Assembly: GCA_050013875.1 (NCBI GenBank) | Contig: JBEKEK010000014.1 | Coordinates: 15,879 to 79,878, forward strand | Length of the DNA: 64,000 bases | Source: Trebonia sp050013875 | GTDB lineage: Bacteria > Actinomycetota > Actinomycetes > Streptosporangiales > Streptosporangiaceae | Reading direction: 5' to 3' | Shown: positions 7,636 to 16,853 of the stretch, in pieces | How the letters are laid out: each line of letters starts with the position of its first letter | How positions within the stretch are numbered: the stretch's first letter is position 1 | The notes under the pieces: generated by a model | What the model was told of the DNA's origin: nothing | Seen by the model: the letters and a program-made list of their open reading frames with translations, nothing else | The model's database searches: none | Made by a program: the position numbers and the translations under genes

Positions 7636-8148
7636 TCAGAATCGGTGCGTGGTGGCGCCGTACGGCGCGCCCTTGGCGTGCGCGAACACCTTGGCCGGGG
7701 TAACCGAGAACACCTCACTCGGCCAGTCCTCCGCGCCGTGGTTGTAAAAGCGCCCGTCGCGCACGGTGAACTGCCAGGCCCCCTGCCACTTCACGGCGAA
7801 CGCCTTGGCGACCTGCTCGAGCGCGATCGCGTCGGTGATCCAGCGCGCCTCGCCCTCAAGGACCACGTCCAGCCCGTGGTCCCAGCTGTTGCAGCCGGTG
7901 GTCAGCACCACCTGCGGGTTAGCCCGCAGGTTGGCGAATTTCTGCTCTTCGGTGCCGGTGGTGAACCACAGTGCCCCGTCGGACCATACGGCCACGACCG
8001 GGGTGACGTGCGGCCTGCCGTCGGCCCGCACCGTGGAGATCCAGAACAACTCGGCCGTTTCGAGCACGCGCCTGGTCTCGTCCCAGCTGACCGCGACGGC
8101 GTCGGCGCCGCTATAGCGCGCGTCGAGTCTGGTTACCGGTGTGTTCAT
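7636..8148 (-). CDS. PPOX-class (pyridoxamine 5'-phosphate oxidase-fold) flavin/F420-binding protein
   Basis: A 170-residue split-beta-barrel protein: FWISTVRADGRPHVTPVVAV, LWFTTGTEEQKFANLRANPQ and a later EGEARWI strand are the pattern of the Pyridox_oxidase/PPOX family in actinobacteria, where many members bind F420 or FMN. ATG 8148 has a strong GGAAAGGGAC ribosome-binding site just upstream. Single gene; likely a small redox enzyme of unknown substrate. Confidence 0.88.
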   Translation of the reverse strand: MNTPVTRLDARYSGADAVAVSWDETRRVLETAELFWISTVRADGRPHVTPVVAVWSDGALWFTTGTEEQKFANLRANPQVVLTTGCNSWDHGLDVVLEGEARWITDAIALEQVAKAFAVKWQGAWQFTVRDGRFYNHGAEDWPSEVFSVTPAKVFAHAKGAPYGATTHRF

Positions 8149-8255
8149 GTGTGTCCCTTTCCGGCGGTGCCCGGGTTTCCGACGGCGTCCTGTCGTTGCC
8201 CGCCGTGCTCTGCCATTGGGACGTCGTGGCGGCGCCGAAATAATCGGCCGCCTGA

Positions 8256-8849
8256 TTAATCGCCGGACTGGCCGGCGGTGCGCGTTTCCCATTGGGGCCT
8301 GGTAAGCGCGTACTCAACCTCGCCCTGCTCGGCGCCTTCGATGACGTAGCGGCCATCGTAGGCGGTGGTGCGTACCAGGGTCAGGCCGCATTTCTCCAGC
8401 ACGTGCCGCGACGCGGTGTTGGCCGTCATCGTGTGCGCGAATACCCGCTCGACCCCCAGTTCGGTGAATCCCATGCTGATCAGAGCGCGAGATCCCTCGG
8501 TCGCGTAGCCCTGGCTCCAGGCCGGCCTGCGCAGCCGGTAGCCGAGGTCGATGTTGGCGATGCCGCCATCGGGACCGGGGCGGAAGTGGAACCAGCCAAG
8601 GAACTCCCCGGTGGCGGCGGACTCGGCCGCCCAGGAACCGAGCCGGTCCAGCCGGCCGTAGACGCCGAGATGGAACGGGATGATCTGGTCCCGGATTTCC
8701 TCGCGTGGCGTTGGCTGGCCGCCAGTGAGGTAGCGCATGACCTCAGGGTCGCTGTTCAGGTTGAACAGGTTGTCTACGTCGTCCTCGGTGAACTGGCGTA
8801 TGGCCAGCCGTGGTGTTCGCAGGATGACCCGCGTATCTCGATCTGTCAC
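8256..8849 (-). CDS. GNAT acetyltransferase (RimJ/RimL-like)
   Basis: GNAT family of the Acetyltransf_3 type: LRTPRLAIRQFTEDDVDNLF at the N-terminus, SQGYATEGSRALISMGF (acetyl-CoA loop) and ANTASRHVLEKCGLTLVRT near the end are typical of RimJ/RimL-like enzymes acting on protein N-termini, amino acids or drugs. GTG 8849 is the best start (the family begins a few residues before LRTPRL); an ATG about 80 bp upstream would add an unlikely hydrophobic stretch. Confidence 0.85.
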   Translation of the reverse strand: MTDRDTRVILRTPRLAIRQFTEDDVDNLFNLNSDPEVMRYLTGGQPTPREEIRDQIIPFHLGVYGRLDRLGSWAAESAATGEFLGWFHFRPGPDGGIANIDLGYRLRRPAWSQGYATEGSRALISMGFTELGVERVFAHTMTANTASRHVLEKCGLTLVRTTAYDGRYVIEGAEQGEVEYALTRPQWETRTAGQSGD

Positions 8850-8997
8850 GAGGCATGAGTATGCAGGCAGCAAGGCCGCCGCGGAAGAAAAGAATGAAGA
8901 GAGAAAGGCCACGTTAGCCTTGGGGAACAAAGCTGAATTGCCGGCCGTTATTTGCTACATAAGGTAATTACCGCGCATTATTTGGCCGCGACAATTC

Positions 8998-10125
8998 CTA
9001 TCGTATCACGTTCGCGGTCGGGCGCGATCGACGGGTTGATTGCTGGATTTTAGTGATATTTAATGGATTATCATGGTGAGCGCCATGCCCGGCAGCATGT
9101 TCTGGTGGGCCGGTTCCCTGGGCGCCCACCAGCGAGACAAGCTCCGCGCCCGAGACCGCGAGCCAGCGCTGGGTCGTCTCCAGCCGCTTGATGCGGTCGA
9201 CGACCTCGGCAAGCCGAGCCCGGCCGCGTTTCCACCGGCCGGCCCGCCACAAGGCGGAGCCCACTGCCCGGGAGAGGAGCAACTCGGGGAGCGCCTCAAC
9301 CTCGGCGGCGGTCAGCGGGCCTGCCGCGGCATAACCGCGGAGGAACGCCGCCGTGCGGCGCCGCCACTGCGCCGCCTCGAGCGCGCCGGACTGGGACAAC
9401 GCCACCAGGAAATCCTGTGCACGGAAATCCGCGCCGGCCACCTCAAAATCAAGCAGCCCGGTCACCCGCCCGGTGACCGGATCGGCCAGCACGTTCGAGG
9501 CCGCCAGGTCGGCGTGGACGACCTGGACCGGCAGCGTGCGGACGGCGCCCGCCCACCACCGCGCGCAGCGGCGGGCCGCCGCTGCCAAGAGGGCGACGTG
9601 CTCGTCGTGGACACCCGCGGCCCCCAGCTCGTCCCAGAGGTCCTTGCCGTCGGTCCCGGCTATGGGCACCGGAAACGGGCCGCCCCGCCAGTCGTGGGGC
9701 GCGTCCGCCGGCGGAACCCGCCGCATCGCGCCGCCCAGCATCCCTACCGCGCGGCCGAAGCGCTCGAGGGCCGGCTCGCCCTCGAGATCGGGGCGCACCC
9801 CCGGCAGCCACCGGCAGAGGGTGGCGGGTCCGGCCGGGGTGTCGATCACCGTCAGCCCGTCGGAGGTCGCCACCGGTTCGGGGACGCTGAAGGGAAGGCT
9901 CGCCTGGCGCAGCCAGCGCAGCAGCCGCTGCTCGGCGCTGACCTGGGTCAGCGAGAGGTTTTCGCTGATCCGGAGCACGAACCGGCGGCCATCCTGGGCT
10001 ACCAGGAAGGTCTGGTTGTTGGTTCCCCGGTCGGCTCTGGCGATCTGCGCGCCCACGTCCGGGGACAGGCGCCAGGCGGGCAGCAGGTCAGCAAGCAACG
10101 CCGGGTACTCCGATTCCCGAAACAC
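8998..10125 (-). CDS. Aminoglycoside phosphotransferase/choline-kinase-fold enzyme
   Basis: A 375-residue protein kinase-like phosphotransferase (APH family). The catalytic loop VVHADLAASNVL (HxDxxxxN) and the metal-binding LLDFEVAG (DFx) are present, and the N-lobe nucleotide region includes NQTFLVAQDGRRFVLRI. It resembles homoserine-kinase-II-like and aminoglycoside phosphotransferases; the phosphate acceptor cannot be named. The C-terminal ~40 residues (His- then Arg/Thr-rich) are unlike the rest, and the DNA here is more AT-rich than its surroundings. Confidence 0.83.
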   Translation of the reverse strand: MFRESEYPALLADLLPAWRLSPDVGAQIARADRGTNNQTFLVAQDGRRFVLRISENLSLTQVSAEQRLLRWLRQASLPFSVPEPVATSDGLTVIDTPAGPATLCRWLPGVRPDLEGEPALERFGRAVGMLGGAMRRVPPADAPHDWRGGPFPVPIAGTDGKDLWDELGAAGVHDEHVALLAAAARRCARWWAGAVRTLPVQVVHADLAASNVLADPVTGRVTGLLDFEVAGADFRAQDFLVALSQSGALEAAQWRRRTAAFLRGYAAAGPLTAAEVEALPELLLSRAVGSALWRAGRWKRGRARLAEVVDRIKRLETTQRWLAVSGAELVSLVGAQGTGPPEHAAGHGAHHDNPLNITKIQQSTRRSRPTANVIR

Positions 10126-10195
10126 CGGAGCATTCTCGCCGTTCTTGCCCGCCGGCCCTAATTCTTTATCGCCGGTTCTCTATCGCCGGCGGCCT

Positions 10196-10666
10196 CTAGT
10201 TCAGCAGCGACAGCAGTCCGATGAGCTCCGTTAGCTGTCCCGCGTCGAGCGCGCGCAGGGCCGGAGGTGGTTCGGCGAGCATGCCGCTGGCAAGGGCGGC
10301 CGCTTCGCGGCCGGCCGGGGTCAGGCTGACGATCTTGCTCCGCCGGTCGCTCGGATGCGGACGCCGTTCCACGAAGCCCAGCCGCTCAAGCTTGTCCACG
10401 ATGATGGTGGCGTAGGGACGGTCGACGCCGTGCGCCTCGGCCAGCTGGGCAAGGGTCATCGGCTGCTCCGTGAGCAGGAACAGGACCTTGATCCGCCCGC
10501 TGCCCGCACCGAGGCCGAGCCGCTCCCTCAGCGCCTGGTTGGTGCCGTGCGCTTCGACGAAGTCCCGCATCAGCCGCCAGGCGGTGGCGGGCAGTTCCGC
10601 GGCGGGGCTGGCGGGGGCGACGGCTGAAGCGCGCGGGTCAGGTGGCGGCGGCTGAAGCGCGGTCAT
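10196..10666 (-). CDS. MarR-family regulator
   Basis: A 156-residue winged-helix protein: RIKVLFLLTEQPMTLAQLAE, VDRPYATIIVDKLERLGFVE and RRPHPSDRRSKIVSLTPAGR are the MarR signature. The ATG at 10666 lies inside the end of the upstream MFS gene (29-bp overlap) with GGAGGGAGG before it, so the two are translationally coupled. It probably represses this exporter operon and is released by a small hydrophobic or drug-like ligand. Confidence 0.9.
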   Translation of the reverse strand: MTALQPPPPDPRASAVAPASPAAELPATAWRLMRDFVEAHGTNQALRERLGLGAGSGRIKVLFLLTEQPMTLAQLAEAHGVDRPYATIIVDKLERLGFVERRPHPSDRRSKIVSLTPAGREAAALASGMLAEPPPALRALDAGQLTELIGLLSLLN

Positions 10667-12128
10667 GAACAGTGACGCCTCCCTCCGGCTCGGCGATGAG
10701 CAGTTCACGGGTCCGTTCGGCTGTCCGGCGGGCCCAGGCGCTGGTCGAGGCGTAACCGATACCGATCACGGCGAGCCCGCAACCACAGACAACGGCCCAG
10801 CCGCCATGACTGGCGGCCACGAACCCGGCCCCATCGCGGCCGGCCACAAGCGACCCGGTCACGGCGACCCCGAGTGTGGCGCCAACCTGGCGGCAGGTCG
10901 ATGCTATCGAAGCCGCGACCCCTGACTGGGCGGCCGGCATCCCGGAGACGGCGGTATTGGAGATCGGCGGGTTGACGAACCCGAAGCCGAGGCCGAACAC
11001 GATGTAGACCACGATCAGCTCGGCGATCGGGGTGGCCGCGCTCACCGTCATGAGAACACCCGCTCCCGCGGTGATGGCGACGCCCGCGATGAGCAGCGCC
11101 CACCGCGGATGCCCGGCCCCGACCAGGCGGCCAGACAGGCGTGCCGACGCCACGTTGGTCGCCGCCATGGGGAGGATCAGCAGGCCCGCCGTGATCGCGG
11201 AGTAGCCGCGCGCGCTCTGCAGATAGATCGTGTTCAGGAACAGGAACGCCGCCAGGGCCGCGAACGCGGCGAACGCGGTCAGCGCCGCCCCCGAGAACGG
11301 GGCCGAGGCGAAGAACCGCGGGTCGATCAGCGGCTCCCGGCGGCGCGATTCCGCCAGCGCCACGGCGATACCGGCGACCGCGGCGGCCGCGTAGCAGCCG
11401 ATGATGAGCGGTGACGTCCACCCGCGGGCGGGCCCCTCGATGGTCCCGGCGGTCACCCCGGCCAGCAGCACCACGATCAGGACCTGCGCGAGCGGATCAA
11501 GCCGGCGCGGCCGCGGCGCGCGCGATTCGGGCACGAACCGCCGGGTCAGCCAGATGGCGGCCAGCCCGACCGGCACGTTGACCCAGAAGATGGCGCGCCA
11601 GCCGACGGTGCCGACCAGCACCCCGCCGAGCACCGGCCCGACCGCGAAGCTGATCCCCACCACGCTTGCCCACACGCCCATCGCCCGGGCGCGCCGGGCG
11701 GGCTCGGTGAAGGTGTTGGCGATGATTGACAGCGCGACCGGGTTGAGCATCGACCCGCCGACGGCCTGGAGCATACGGAACGCCACCAGCCAGCCGAGCC
11801 CGGGGGCGAGGCTGCACAGCAGCGAGCCCAGGGTGAAGAGCGCCAGGCCGGTCTGGAAGATCCGCCGCCGGCCGAACCGGTCGGCGAGCGATCCCGACAG
11901 CATCAGCAGGCTGGCGATCACTACCGTGTAGCTGTCGATCGTCCACTGCAGGCCGCCGACCGAGGCGTGGAAGCTCCGCTGGATGGAGGGCAGGGCGATG
12001 TTGACGATGGTGACGTCAATCCCGACCACGAACAGGCTGAGGCAGCACGTGGCGAGGATGATGCCGAGTCGCCGTTCCTGCTCCCGGTCCCGGCCCTGTC
12101 CCCGGCCCGGCAGATTCGTTGTGCTCAT
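10638..12128 (-). CDS. MFS drug exporter, DHA2 (14-TM) family
   Basis: A 496-residue EmrB/QacA-type major facilitator. The first helix holds FVVGIDVTIVNIALPSI (DHA2 motif D1), motif A is GSLADRFGRRRIF, and motif C is GISFAVGPVLGGVLVG. Likely a proton-coupled efflux pump for amphipathic compounds. The ATG at 12128 is chosen because TATCAT lies 6 nt upstream with TTGACG 16 bp before it (leaderless promoter); a longer start at 12149 would lie upstream of the -10 element. First gene of a two-gene operon with marR. Confidence 0.9.
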   Translation of the reverse strand: MSTTNLPGRGQGRDREQERRLGIILATCCLSLFVVGIDVTIVNIALPSIQRSFHASVGGLQWTIDSYTVVIASLLMLSGSLADRFGRRRIFQTGLALFTLGSLLCSLAPGLGWLVAFRMLQAVGGSMLNPVALSIIANTFTEPARRARAMGVWASVVGISFAVGPVLGGVLVGTVGWRAIFWVNVPVGLAAIWLTRRFVPESRAPRPRRLDPLAQVLIVVLLAGVTAGTIEGPARGWTSPLIIGCYAAAAVAGIAVALAESRRREPLIDPRFFASAPFSGAALTAFAAFAALAAFLFLNTIYLQSARGYSAITAGLLILPMAATNVASARLSGRLVGAGHPRWALLIAGVAITAGAGVLMTVSAATPIAELIVVYIVFGLGFGFVNPPISNTAVSGMPAAQSGVAASIASTCRQVGATLGVAVTGSLVAGRDGAGFVAASHGGWAVVCGCGLAVIGIGYASTSAWARRTAERTRELLIAEPEGGVTVHDRASAAAT

Positions 12129-12162
12129 ACAATCATGATAGTCATACAACTACTTGCGTCAA
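12125..12162 (-). promoter_or_regulatory. Leaderless promoter and candidate MarR sites
   Basis: On the minus strand: TTGACG (12157-12162), 16-bp spacer, TATCAT (12135-12140), then 6 nt to the MFS ATG. Direct repeats TCATACAA (12125-12132 and 12142-12149) flank the palindromic ATCATGAT and overlap the promoter, a plausible MarR operator. Confidence 0.6.
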
Positions 12163-12299
12163 CCTGCGGCTCCGGCCGCCGCGTCGATTATTTTTCGCCT
12201 GGGCCTGTCGAATCCGCGCACCGCGCCCGACGTAGAGGTGTAATCAGCACAGGCGCCCGGGCGGGAACACCCGGTCACCCAGAAGAGAGAAGACCTTTC

Positions 12300-12644
12300 A
12301 TGGCTCAGTACGCGATCCTGATCTACACCCACGACTCCGCGCACGCCCCCGACGCCACCCCCGACGACCTCGACACCTGCGACCGGCACTCCGATGAGAT
12401 GGCCGCGAGCGGCGCGATGATCATGGCGTACGCGCTGACGCCGAGGGACATGGCGACGTCGGTCCGCGCCGACGCCATCACCGACGGCCCGTTCCTCGAC
12501 TCCAAGGAGGTCGTGGCCGGCTTCTACGTGATCGAGGCACCCGATCTCGACGCCGCCCTGGCGATCGCCGGCACCAACCCCGTCGTCCGTGATGGCGGCG
12601 GCGTCGAGGTCCGGCCGGTCCACAGCAGCTGGACGGCGCAGTAG
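12300..12644 (+). CDS. YCII/DGPF-domain protein, partner of an ECF42 sigma factor
   Basis: A 114-residue protein with the DGPF motif in ITDGPFLDSKEVVAGFYVIE and the compact ferredoxin-like YCII fold pattern (MAQYAILIYTHD at the N-terminus). In actinobacteria and proteobacteria, DGPF proteins are the conserved genetic partners of ECF42 sigma factors, and the next gene is one. The molecular role is unsettled. The ATG at 12300 follows AGAAGAGAGAAG. The gap to the sigma gene is 25 bp, so they are likely cotranscribed. Confidence 0.9.
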   Translation: MAQYAILIYTHDSAHAPDATPDDLDTCDRHSDEMAASGAMIMAYALTPRDMATSVRADAITDGPFLDSKEVVAGFYVIEAPDLDAALAIAGTNPVVRDGGGVEVRPVHSSWTAQ

Positions 12645-12669
12645 TGAAGCACGCCGAACCCCCGTCAGA

Positions 12670-13941
12670 ATGACGGATTTCGCGGCCGTTGAGGCGGCCA
12701 TCGCCGACGCGCACCGTCGCGAGTGGGCCTGGGTGCTCGCCGCGACGGTCCGCGTCGCGCGGGACCTGGACCTGGCCGAGGACTGCGTGCAGGAGGCGTA
12801 CGCCGCGGCCCTGCGAACGTGGGCAGGCGCTGGCATCCCCGACAACCCGGCTGCCTGGCTGACGACCACGGCGAGGCGGCGCGCGATCGACCAACTGCGC
12901 CGCGACGCGTCGCTGCGCTCCCGGCTGCCGCTGCTGGTTGAGCCGGCCGGGGCGCCCGGCGAGACCGCCGCGCGCGAACGCGGGCACACCGAAGGGGAAG
13001 AAGACGCCCTCCGCGCTGTGCTGCCGGATGAGCGGCTGCGCCTCATCTTCATCTGCTGCCACCCCGCGCTCGCCCAGGAAGCCCAGGTGGCGCTCACGCT
13101 GCGACTGGTGTGCGGAGTCGCTGTCCCGGACATCGCCCGGGCATTCCTTGTCTCGGAAGCGACCATGGCGGCGCGGATCACCCGGGCGAAGAAGAAGATC
13201 TCCACCGCGCGGATCCCCTACCGGATGCCGTCCCCCGGCGAACTGCCGGATCGGCTGCGCGGCGCGCTCGCCGTCATCCACCTGCTGTTCACCACCGGCC
13301 ATACCGCACCGTCGGGCGCGTCACTGGTCCGCGCCGACCTGGTGGACCGGGCGATGTACCTGGCCCGGATGCTGCGCGAGCTGATGCCGGCCGGCAACGA
13401 TGTGCACGGGCTGTACGCGCTGCTGCTGGTGACCGACGCGCGGCGCGCGACCCGGGTCGACGCCGAGGGTTGCCTGGTGCGCCTTGAGGATCAGGATCGG
13501 TCACGGTGGGACCGCGCCGCGCTGGCCGAGGCGCACGACGTGATCGTCGGCTGCCTGCGGGCCGGCCCACCGGGCCGGTATGTGCTGCAAGCCGCCATCG
13601 CGTCGCTCTACGCCGAGGCGCCAGCGTACGACCAGACCGACTGGCCGCAGATCATCGCCCTGTACGACCGGCTCATGATCGTGTGGCCATCACCGATCGT
13701 GGCGCTGAACCGGGCCGTGCCGCTGGCAATGGTGGCCGGCCCGGAGGCCGCGCTGGCGGAGGTCGAGCGGCTCGAACGCGACGGGCGGCTGTCGGGGTAC
13801 CAGTACCTGCCCGCGGTCAAGGCCGAGCTGCTGAGCCGTCTCGGCCGGGCCGGCGAGGCGGCCGACGCCTACCGGCGCGCGCTCGCCCTGGCCACCAACG
13901 AAGCCGAGCGGGCCTTCCTCGTGAAGCAGCTCGCCGGGTAA
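12670..13941 (+). CDS. ECF42-group sigma factor with C-terminal TPR-like extension
   Basis: A 423-residue sigma factor. Region 2 spans residues ~10-80 (AEDCVQEAYAAALRTWAGAG) and region 4 ~115-175 (VALTLRLVCGVAVPDIARAF, VSEATMAARITRAKKKI). A long C-terminal domain of about 230 residues (DUF6596 type) with helical, TPR-like repeats replaces an anti-sigma factor and is needed for activity in this group. Pairing with the DGPF gene supports the assignment. The last 252 bp lie antisense to an extended reading of the convergent DUF3099 gene. Confidence 0.92.
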   Translation: MTDFAAVEAAIADAHRREWAWVLAATVRVARDLDLAEDCVQEAYAAALRTWAGAGIPDNPAAWLTTTARRRAIDQLRRDASLRSRLPLLVEPAGAPGETAARERGHTEGEEDALRAVLPDERLRLIFICCHPALAQEAQVALTLRLVCGVAVPDIARAFLVSEATMAARITRAKKKISTARIPYRMPSPGELPDRLRGALAVIHLLFTTGHTAPSGASLVRADLVDRAMYLARMLRELMPAGNDVHGLYALLLVTDARRATRVDAEGCLVRLEDQDRSRWDRAALAEAHDVIVGCLRAGPPGRYVLQAAIASLYAEAPAYDQTDWPQIIALYDRLMIVWPSPIVALNRAVPLAMVAGPEAALAEVERLERDGRLSGYQYLPAVKAELLSRLGRAGEAADAYRRALALATNEAERAFLVKQLAG

Positions 13942-14214
13942 CTGACGGTTGGCCGGGCTCGCGTTGGCGACGATGGCGGCAAACGGCGGGATGACGAGCG
14001 CGATCACCGACATAATCACCGCCGCGAGGATCGAGAACCGCCAGATCAGAGTCCAGGACAGCACAATCAGGACCAGGCAGACGCCCATCATGATGAAGTA
14101 GGCCCGTCTCCTGGTGGACAGGCCGAGCGGGCCCGGCTGGGCCGGCCCGCCCAGCCCGGACGGCTGTCCGTCCGGCGCAGAGCCGTCACGCGGTTCCCCC
14201 GGCATCGCGGTCAC
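13690..14214 (-). CDS. DUF3099 membrane protein with antisense-encoded tail
   Basis: The first ~80 residues match DUF3099: STRRRAYFIMMGVCLVLIVL and FSILAAVIMSVIALVIPPFA make two transmembrane helices, then VAN. Family members normally end soon after. Here no stop occurs, and the frame reads another ~95 residues through the 3' end of the convergent ECF42 gene, giving a low-complexity GQGERAPVGVGRL-like tail. GTG 14214 has GGGGGAAGG upstream; ATG 14205 is possible. Function of DUF3099 is unknown. Certainty is high for the N-terminal domain and low for the tail as a functional part. Confidence 0.75.
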   Translation of the reverse strand: MTAMPGEPRDGSAPDGQPSGLGGPAQPGPLGLSTRRRAYFIMMGVCLVLIVLSWTLIWRFSILAAVIMSVIALVIPPFAAIVANASPANRQLPGELLHEEGPLGFVGGQGERAPVGVGRLAGPAETAQQLGLDRGQVLVPRQPPVAFEPLDLRQRGLRAGHHCQRHGPVQRHDR

Positions 14215-14310
14215 CCGCCTTCCCCCTCATACGCAACCTCCTTCCCTGCCGAACGCCGGGTATCCGCGCCCGCCGCTTCCACCATTACTGGGCGCTCCGC
14301 CGGGCCGGTA

Positions 14311-14322
14311 GATAATCGTCCT
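14311..14322 (+). promoter_or_regulatory. Leaderless -10 element of the heparinase-like gene
   Basis: GATAAT followed by 6 nt and the ATG at 14323; the preceding TA also allows a TAGATAAT reading. No clear ribosome-binding site lies between. Confidence 0.5.
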
Positions 14323-16185
14323 ATGCCCGGAAGGCGACTAACGCTGGCAGCCGTGCTCGCCGCCTGCTGCGCGGTCGCCGCACTGGCCGGGGGCGGTACG
14401 CGGGCCGTGGTAGCGCAGGCATCGCCGGCTCCGGCTCCGGCCCGGCCGGCGCCGAGGACGGGCCTGCCGTTGGCCCCGGCGCTGGCGGCGCTCGCGGACG
14501 CCGCGCCGCGGCCGGATCCCCGGCCGACGGCCGGCAGGTTCTCGTCCGCCGCGGCGCGGGCGTGCGGGGGGCTGCCGAGGTTCAACGCGGCGGCGGCCGA
14601 CGAGATCATGGCCGGGCAGCTGACGGTCGCGCCGTTCCGCGCCGTCACCATCGACCCGCACCGGGACGGGGACGTCAACTGGAACCTCAACCCGTTCGGG
14701 AACCCGACCTGGGCGCAGGATTTCAGATCCGGCAGCTGGATCGAGGACCTGGTCGCGGGGTACCTGGCGGGCGGCAAGCGGGCCGGCGCCTACCGGGCCA
14801 GGGCGGCACGGCTGGCCGCGGGCTGGCTGCGGGCGCTGCCCGTCTCCGGCCGGGATCCTCGAACGCTCGTCTGCATCGCGCAGGCGTTCGGCGGCCAGGC
14901 CTGGATCAACGACCAGATCCCGCTGACCGTGAACTACTACGCGGCGCACTGGATGGGCGCGTGGAACCACGGTCTCATGCAGGACATCACGCTGCTCCGC
15001 ATCGGCTGCGGCTACCCGCCCGGCGCGTTCGGCGGTGCCGCGCTGAGCTGGCGGAAAACCGCGTTCGCGCAGATTATCGCCGCCTTCGGGCCTAACCCGC
15101 TCGGGCCGGCCATCGACGCGCAGGGCGCGGTCAACGAGCAGGCCACGCTCTACCAGAACTTCGTCTACGGCCTGTGGCAGACCGCGCTGCCCGAACTGTC
15201 GTCCTGCGGGTACCAGCTGCCCGGCTGGATCACGGCGCGGATCGCGAAGCTGCCGGCCGTCCTCGGCAACGCGACCGAGCCCGACGGGGACCTGGTGCAG
15301 ATCGGCGACAGCTACGTCGAGCAACCGGCCGCGTCCCCGCGTGGCCCGGCTCTCGTCGCCGTCTACGCGCGGGCCGGGTACGTGTTCGGACGGTCAGGGT
15401 GGACGCCGGCCGCGTCGTTCTACTCGCTGCGGTTCGGGCCCGGGCGGGAGATACATGGCCACAACGACCACATGGGCCTCACCTACTACGCCCGCGGGCG
15501 CGACCTCATCGTCGACGCCGGGCACTACGGGTACACCGCCACCGGGTACCGCGCGTGGCTGCAGTCCCCGGAAGCCGCCAGCACGCTGGTGCTGCCGGGG
15601 GTGCCGTTCTCCCCGGCCGCCGCCACCTCCCTGACCGCCGACCGGATCGGGCAGTACGGGCAGTTCTACGAGCTCTACGACACCGCCTTCGGCCGGGATC
15701 CCCGCTACCGCTCGGTGTACGTCAGCCAGCGGCCGGACCTGATCATCGTCTTCGACCGTGCCCGCGGCGGGTCCAGCGGATCGACCTACGCGCAGCTGTG
15801 GCACCTGGACCCGTCATTGCGGGTGGCCAGCGTGACCCGCTCAGCCGCGGTCGCGACCGCGCCGGGGACCACCTTGACACTGGCCCAGGTGCCGCTGCCT
15901 GGGCAGGTGATCCCGGCCGGGTCAACGCAGGTGGTCCGCGGCCAGAGCGGTCCTTACCAGGGGTGGGTGTCGCGTCAGATGCTGCGGCGCAGCCCGGCCG
16001 ACGTCGTCACGATGACCAGGTCCGGGGCCTCCGCCGCCATTCTCACCCTGCTCATCCCCACCGCCCCCGGCACGCCGGTGGCCTACTCGGTCACCGGCCC
16101 GCCGTCAGGACCCTACCGGCTCCGCGTCACGGCCGGCGTGTCCGCGACGTACTACACGATCACCGCCGAGGGAGTCATCAGCTAA
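14323..16185 (+). CDS. Secreted heparinase II/III-like polysaccharide lyase
   Basis: A 620-residue exported protein. Residues 1-32 form a signal peptide (MPGRRLTLAAVLAACCAVAA then GG...AQA). An alpha-barrel region (~60-320) is followed by a beta-sheet region whose signature is IHGHNDHMGLTYYARGRDL then IVDAGHYGY, the heparinase II/III motif with metal/active-site His and Asp. Such enzymes cleave uronic-acid polysaccharides by beta-elimination; the actual substrate is not deducible. It stands alone, transcribed toward a hypothetical gene. Likely acts outside the cell on plant or microbial polymers. Confidence 0.85.
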   Translation: MPGRRLTLAAVLAACCAVAALAGGGTRAVVAQASPAPAPARPAPRTGLPLAPALAALADAAPRPDPRPTAGRFSSAAARACGGLPRFNAAAADEIMAGQLTVAPFRAVTIDPHRDGDVNWNLNPFGNPTWAQDFRSGSWIEDLVAGYLAGGKRAGAYRARAARLAAGWLRALPVSGRDPRTLVCIAQAFGGQAWINDQIPLTVNYYAAHWMGAWNHGLMQDITLLRIGCGYPPGAFGGAALSWRKTAFAQIIAAFGPNPLGPAIDAQGAVNEQATLYQNFVYGLWQTALPELSSCGYQLPGWITARIAKLPAVLGNATEPDGDLVQIGDSYVEQPAASPRGPALVAVYARAGYVFGRSGWTPAASFYSLRFGPGREIHGHNDHMGLTYYARGRDLIVDAGHYGYTATGYRAWLQSPEAASTLVLPGVPFSPAAATSLTADRIGQYGQFYELYDTAFGRDPRYRSVYVSQRPDLIIVFDRARGGSSGSTYAQLWHLDPSLRVASVTRSAAVATAPGTTLTLAQVPLPGQVIPAGSTQVVRGQSGPYQGWVSRQMLRRSPADVVTMTRSGASAAILTLLIPTAPGTPVAYSVTGPPSGPYRLRVTAGVSATYYTITAEGVIS

Positions 16186-16321
16186 TGGGGACTATCGGGT
16201 CGTCGCCGCCGCGGGCTCGGTGCCTGGTGGCCGCGGGCCGGTGGGTACTGTCATCAGCGCCCTGCGCTGCCGGCTGGGTAAATGATTTCCTCGGCCGGGA
16301 GCGGATCGCCATACTCAACGA

Positions 16322-16822
16322 ATGGCCGCTTCGATAGCAGACCCGTTGATCCATCCCCAACTGCGCCGCGGCCTGGTGCTGCGTGTCGCGGGCGAAGAAT
16401 CCTGCCAGGTCCTGCTCGCGGGCCAGGCGGCCGAGGTCCCGTTCGCCTCGCGGTTCCCGAGCCCGCGCGAGCGGCGGGTCTCCCCTGGCAACCTGGTGGC
16501 GGTCGCCGAGGTAGCCGGCCACGCCCGTGCCATCGTGTGGCGCTGGTTCGATGCCGTTGTGCTGGGCACGGAGGCTGACGGCATCCGGCTCTGGGAGCCG
16601 CTGCACGGCGAGGTCGTCGCCCAGCCCCGTAACCCACGGCAGCGATATGACCGGGCAACACGCGCCTACCTGTCAGCAGGCCTTCCCGGCGCCGACTGGT
16701 GGGTCGCCGGCCAGGCAGTGAACCGGGCCGAGGACGCCGACGTGGAACTGGGCGAGGTCGAGCGACTCTACTCCGAACATGCCCTGTGGCCATCCGTCTT
16801 CGGCCCCGCGCTCCCCAGGTAA
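16322..16822 (+). CDS. Conserved hypothetical protein
   Basis: A 166-residue soluble protein with no signal peptide or membrane segment. It has a beta-rich first half (RRGLVLRVAGEESCQVLLAG, then VSPGNLVAVAEVAGHARAIV) and a Trp-rich middle (VWRWFDAVV, RLWEPLHGEV). The composition is protein-like and codon positions have the expected GC bias, but I recognise no family. The region after it holds a sigma-factor fragment. Confidence 0.65.
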   Translation: MAASIADPLIHPQLRRGLVLRVAGEESCQVLLAGQAAEVPFASRFPSPRERRVSPGNLVAVAEVAGHARAIVWRWFDAVVLGTEADGIRLWEPLHGEVVAQPRNPRQRYDRATRAYLSAGLPGADWWVAGQAVNRAEDADVELGEVERLYSEHALWPSVFGPALPR

Positions 16823-16853
16823 GTGATCCAGCGGGCTAGGGCGTTAACGGGGC

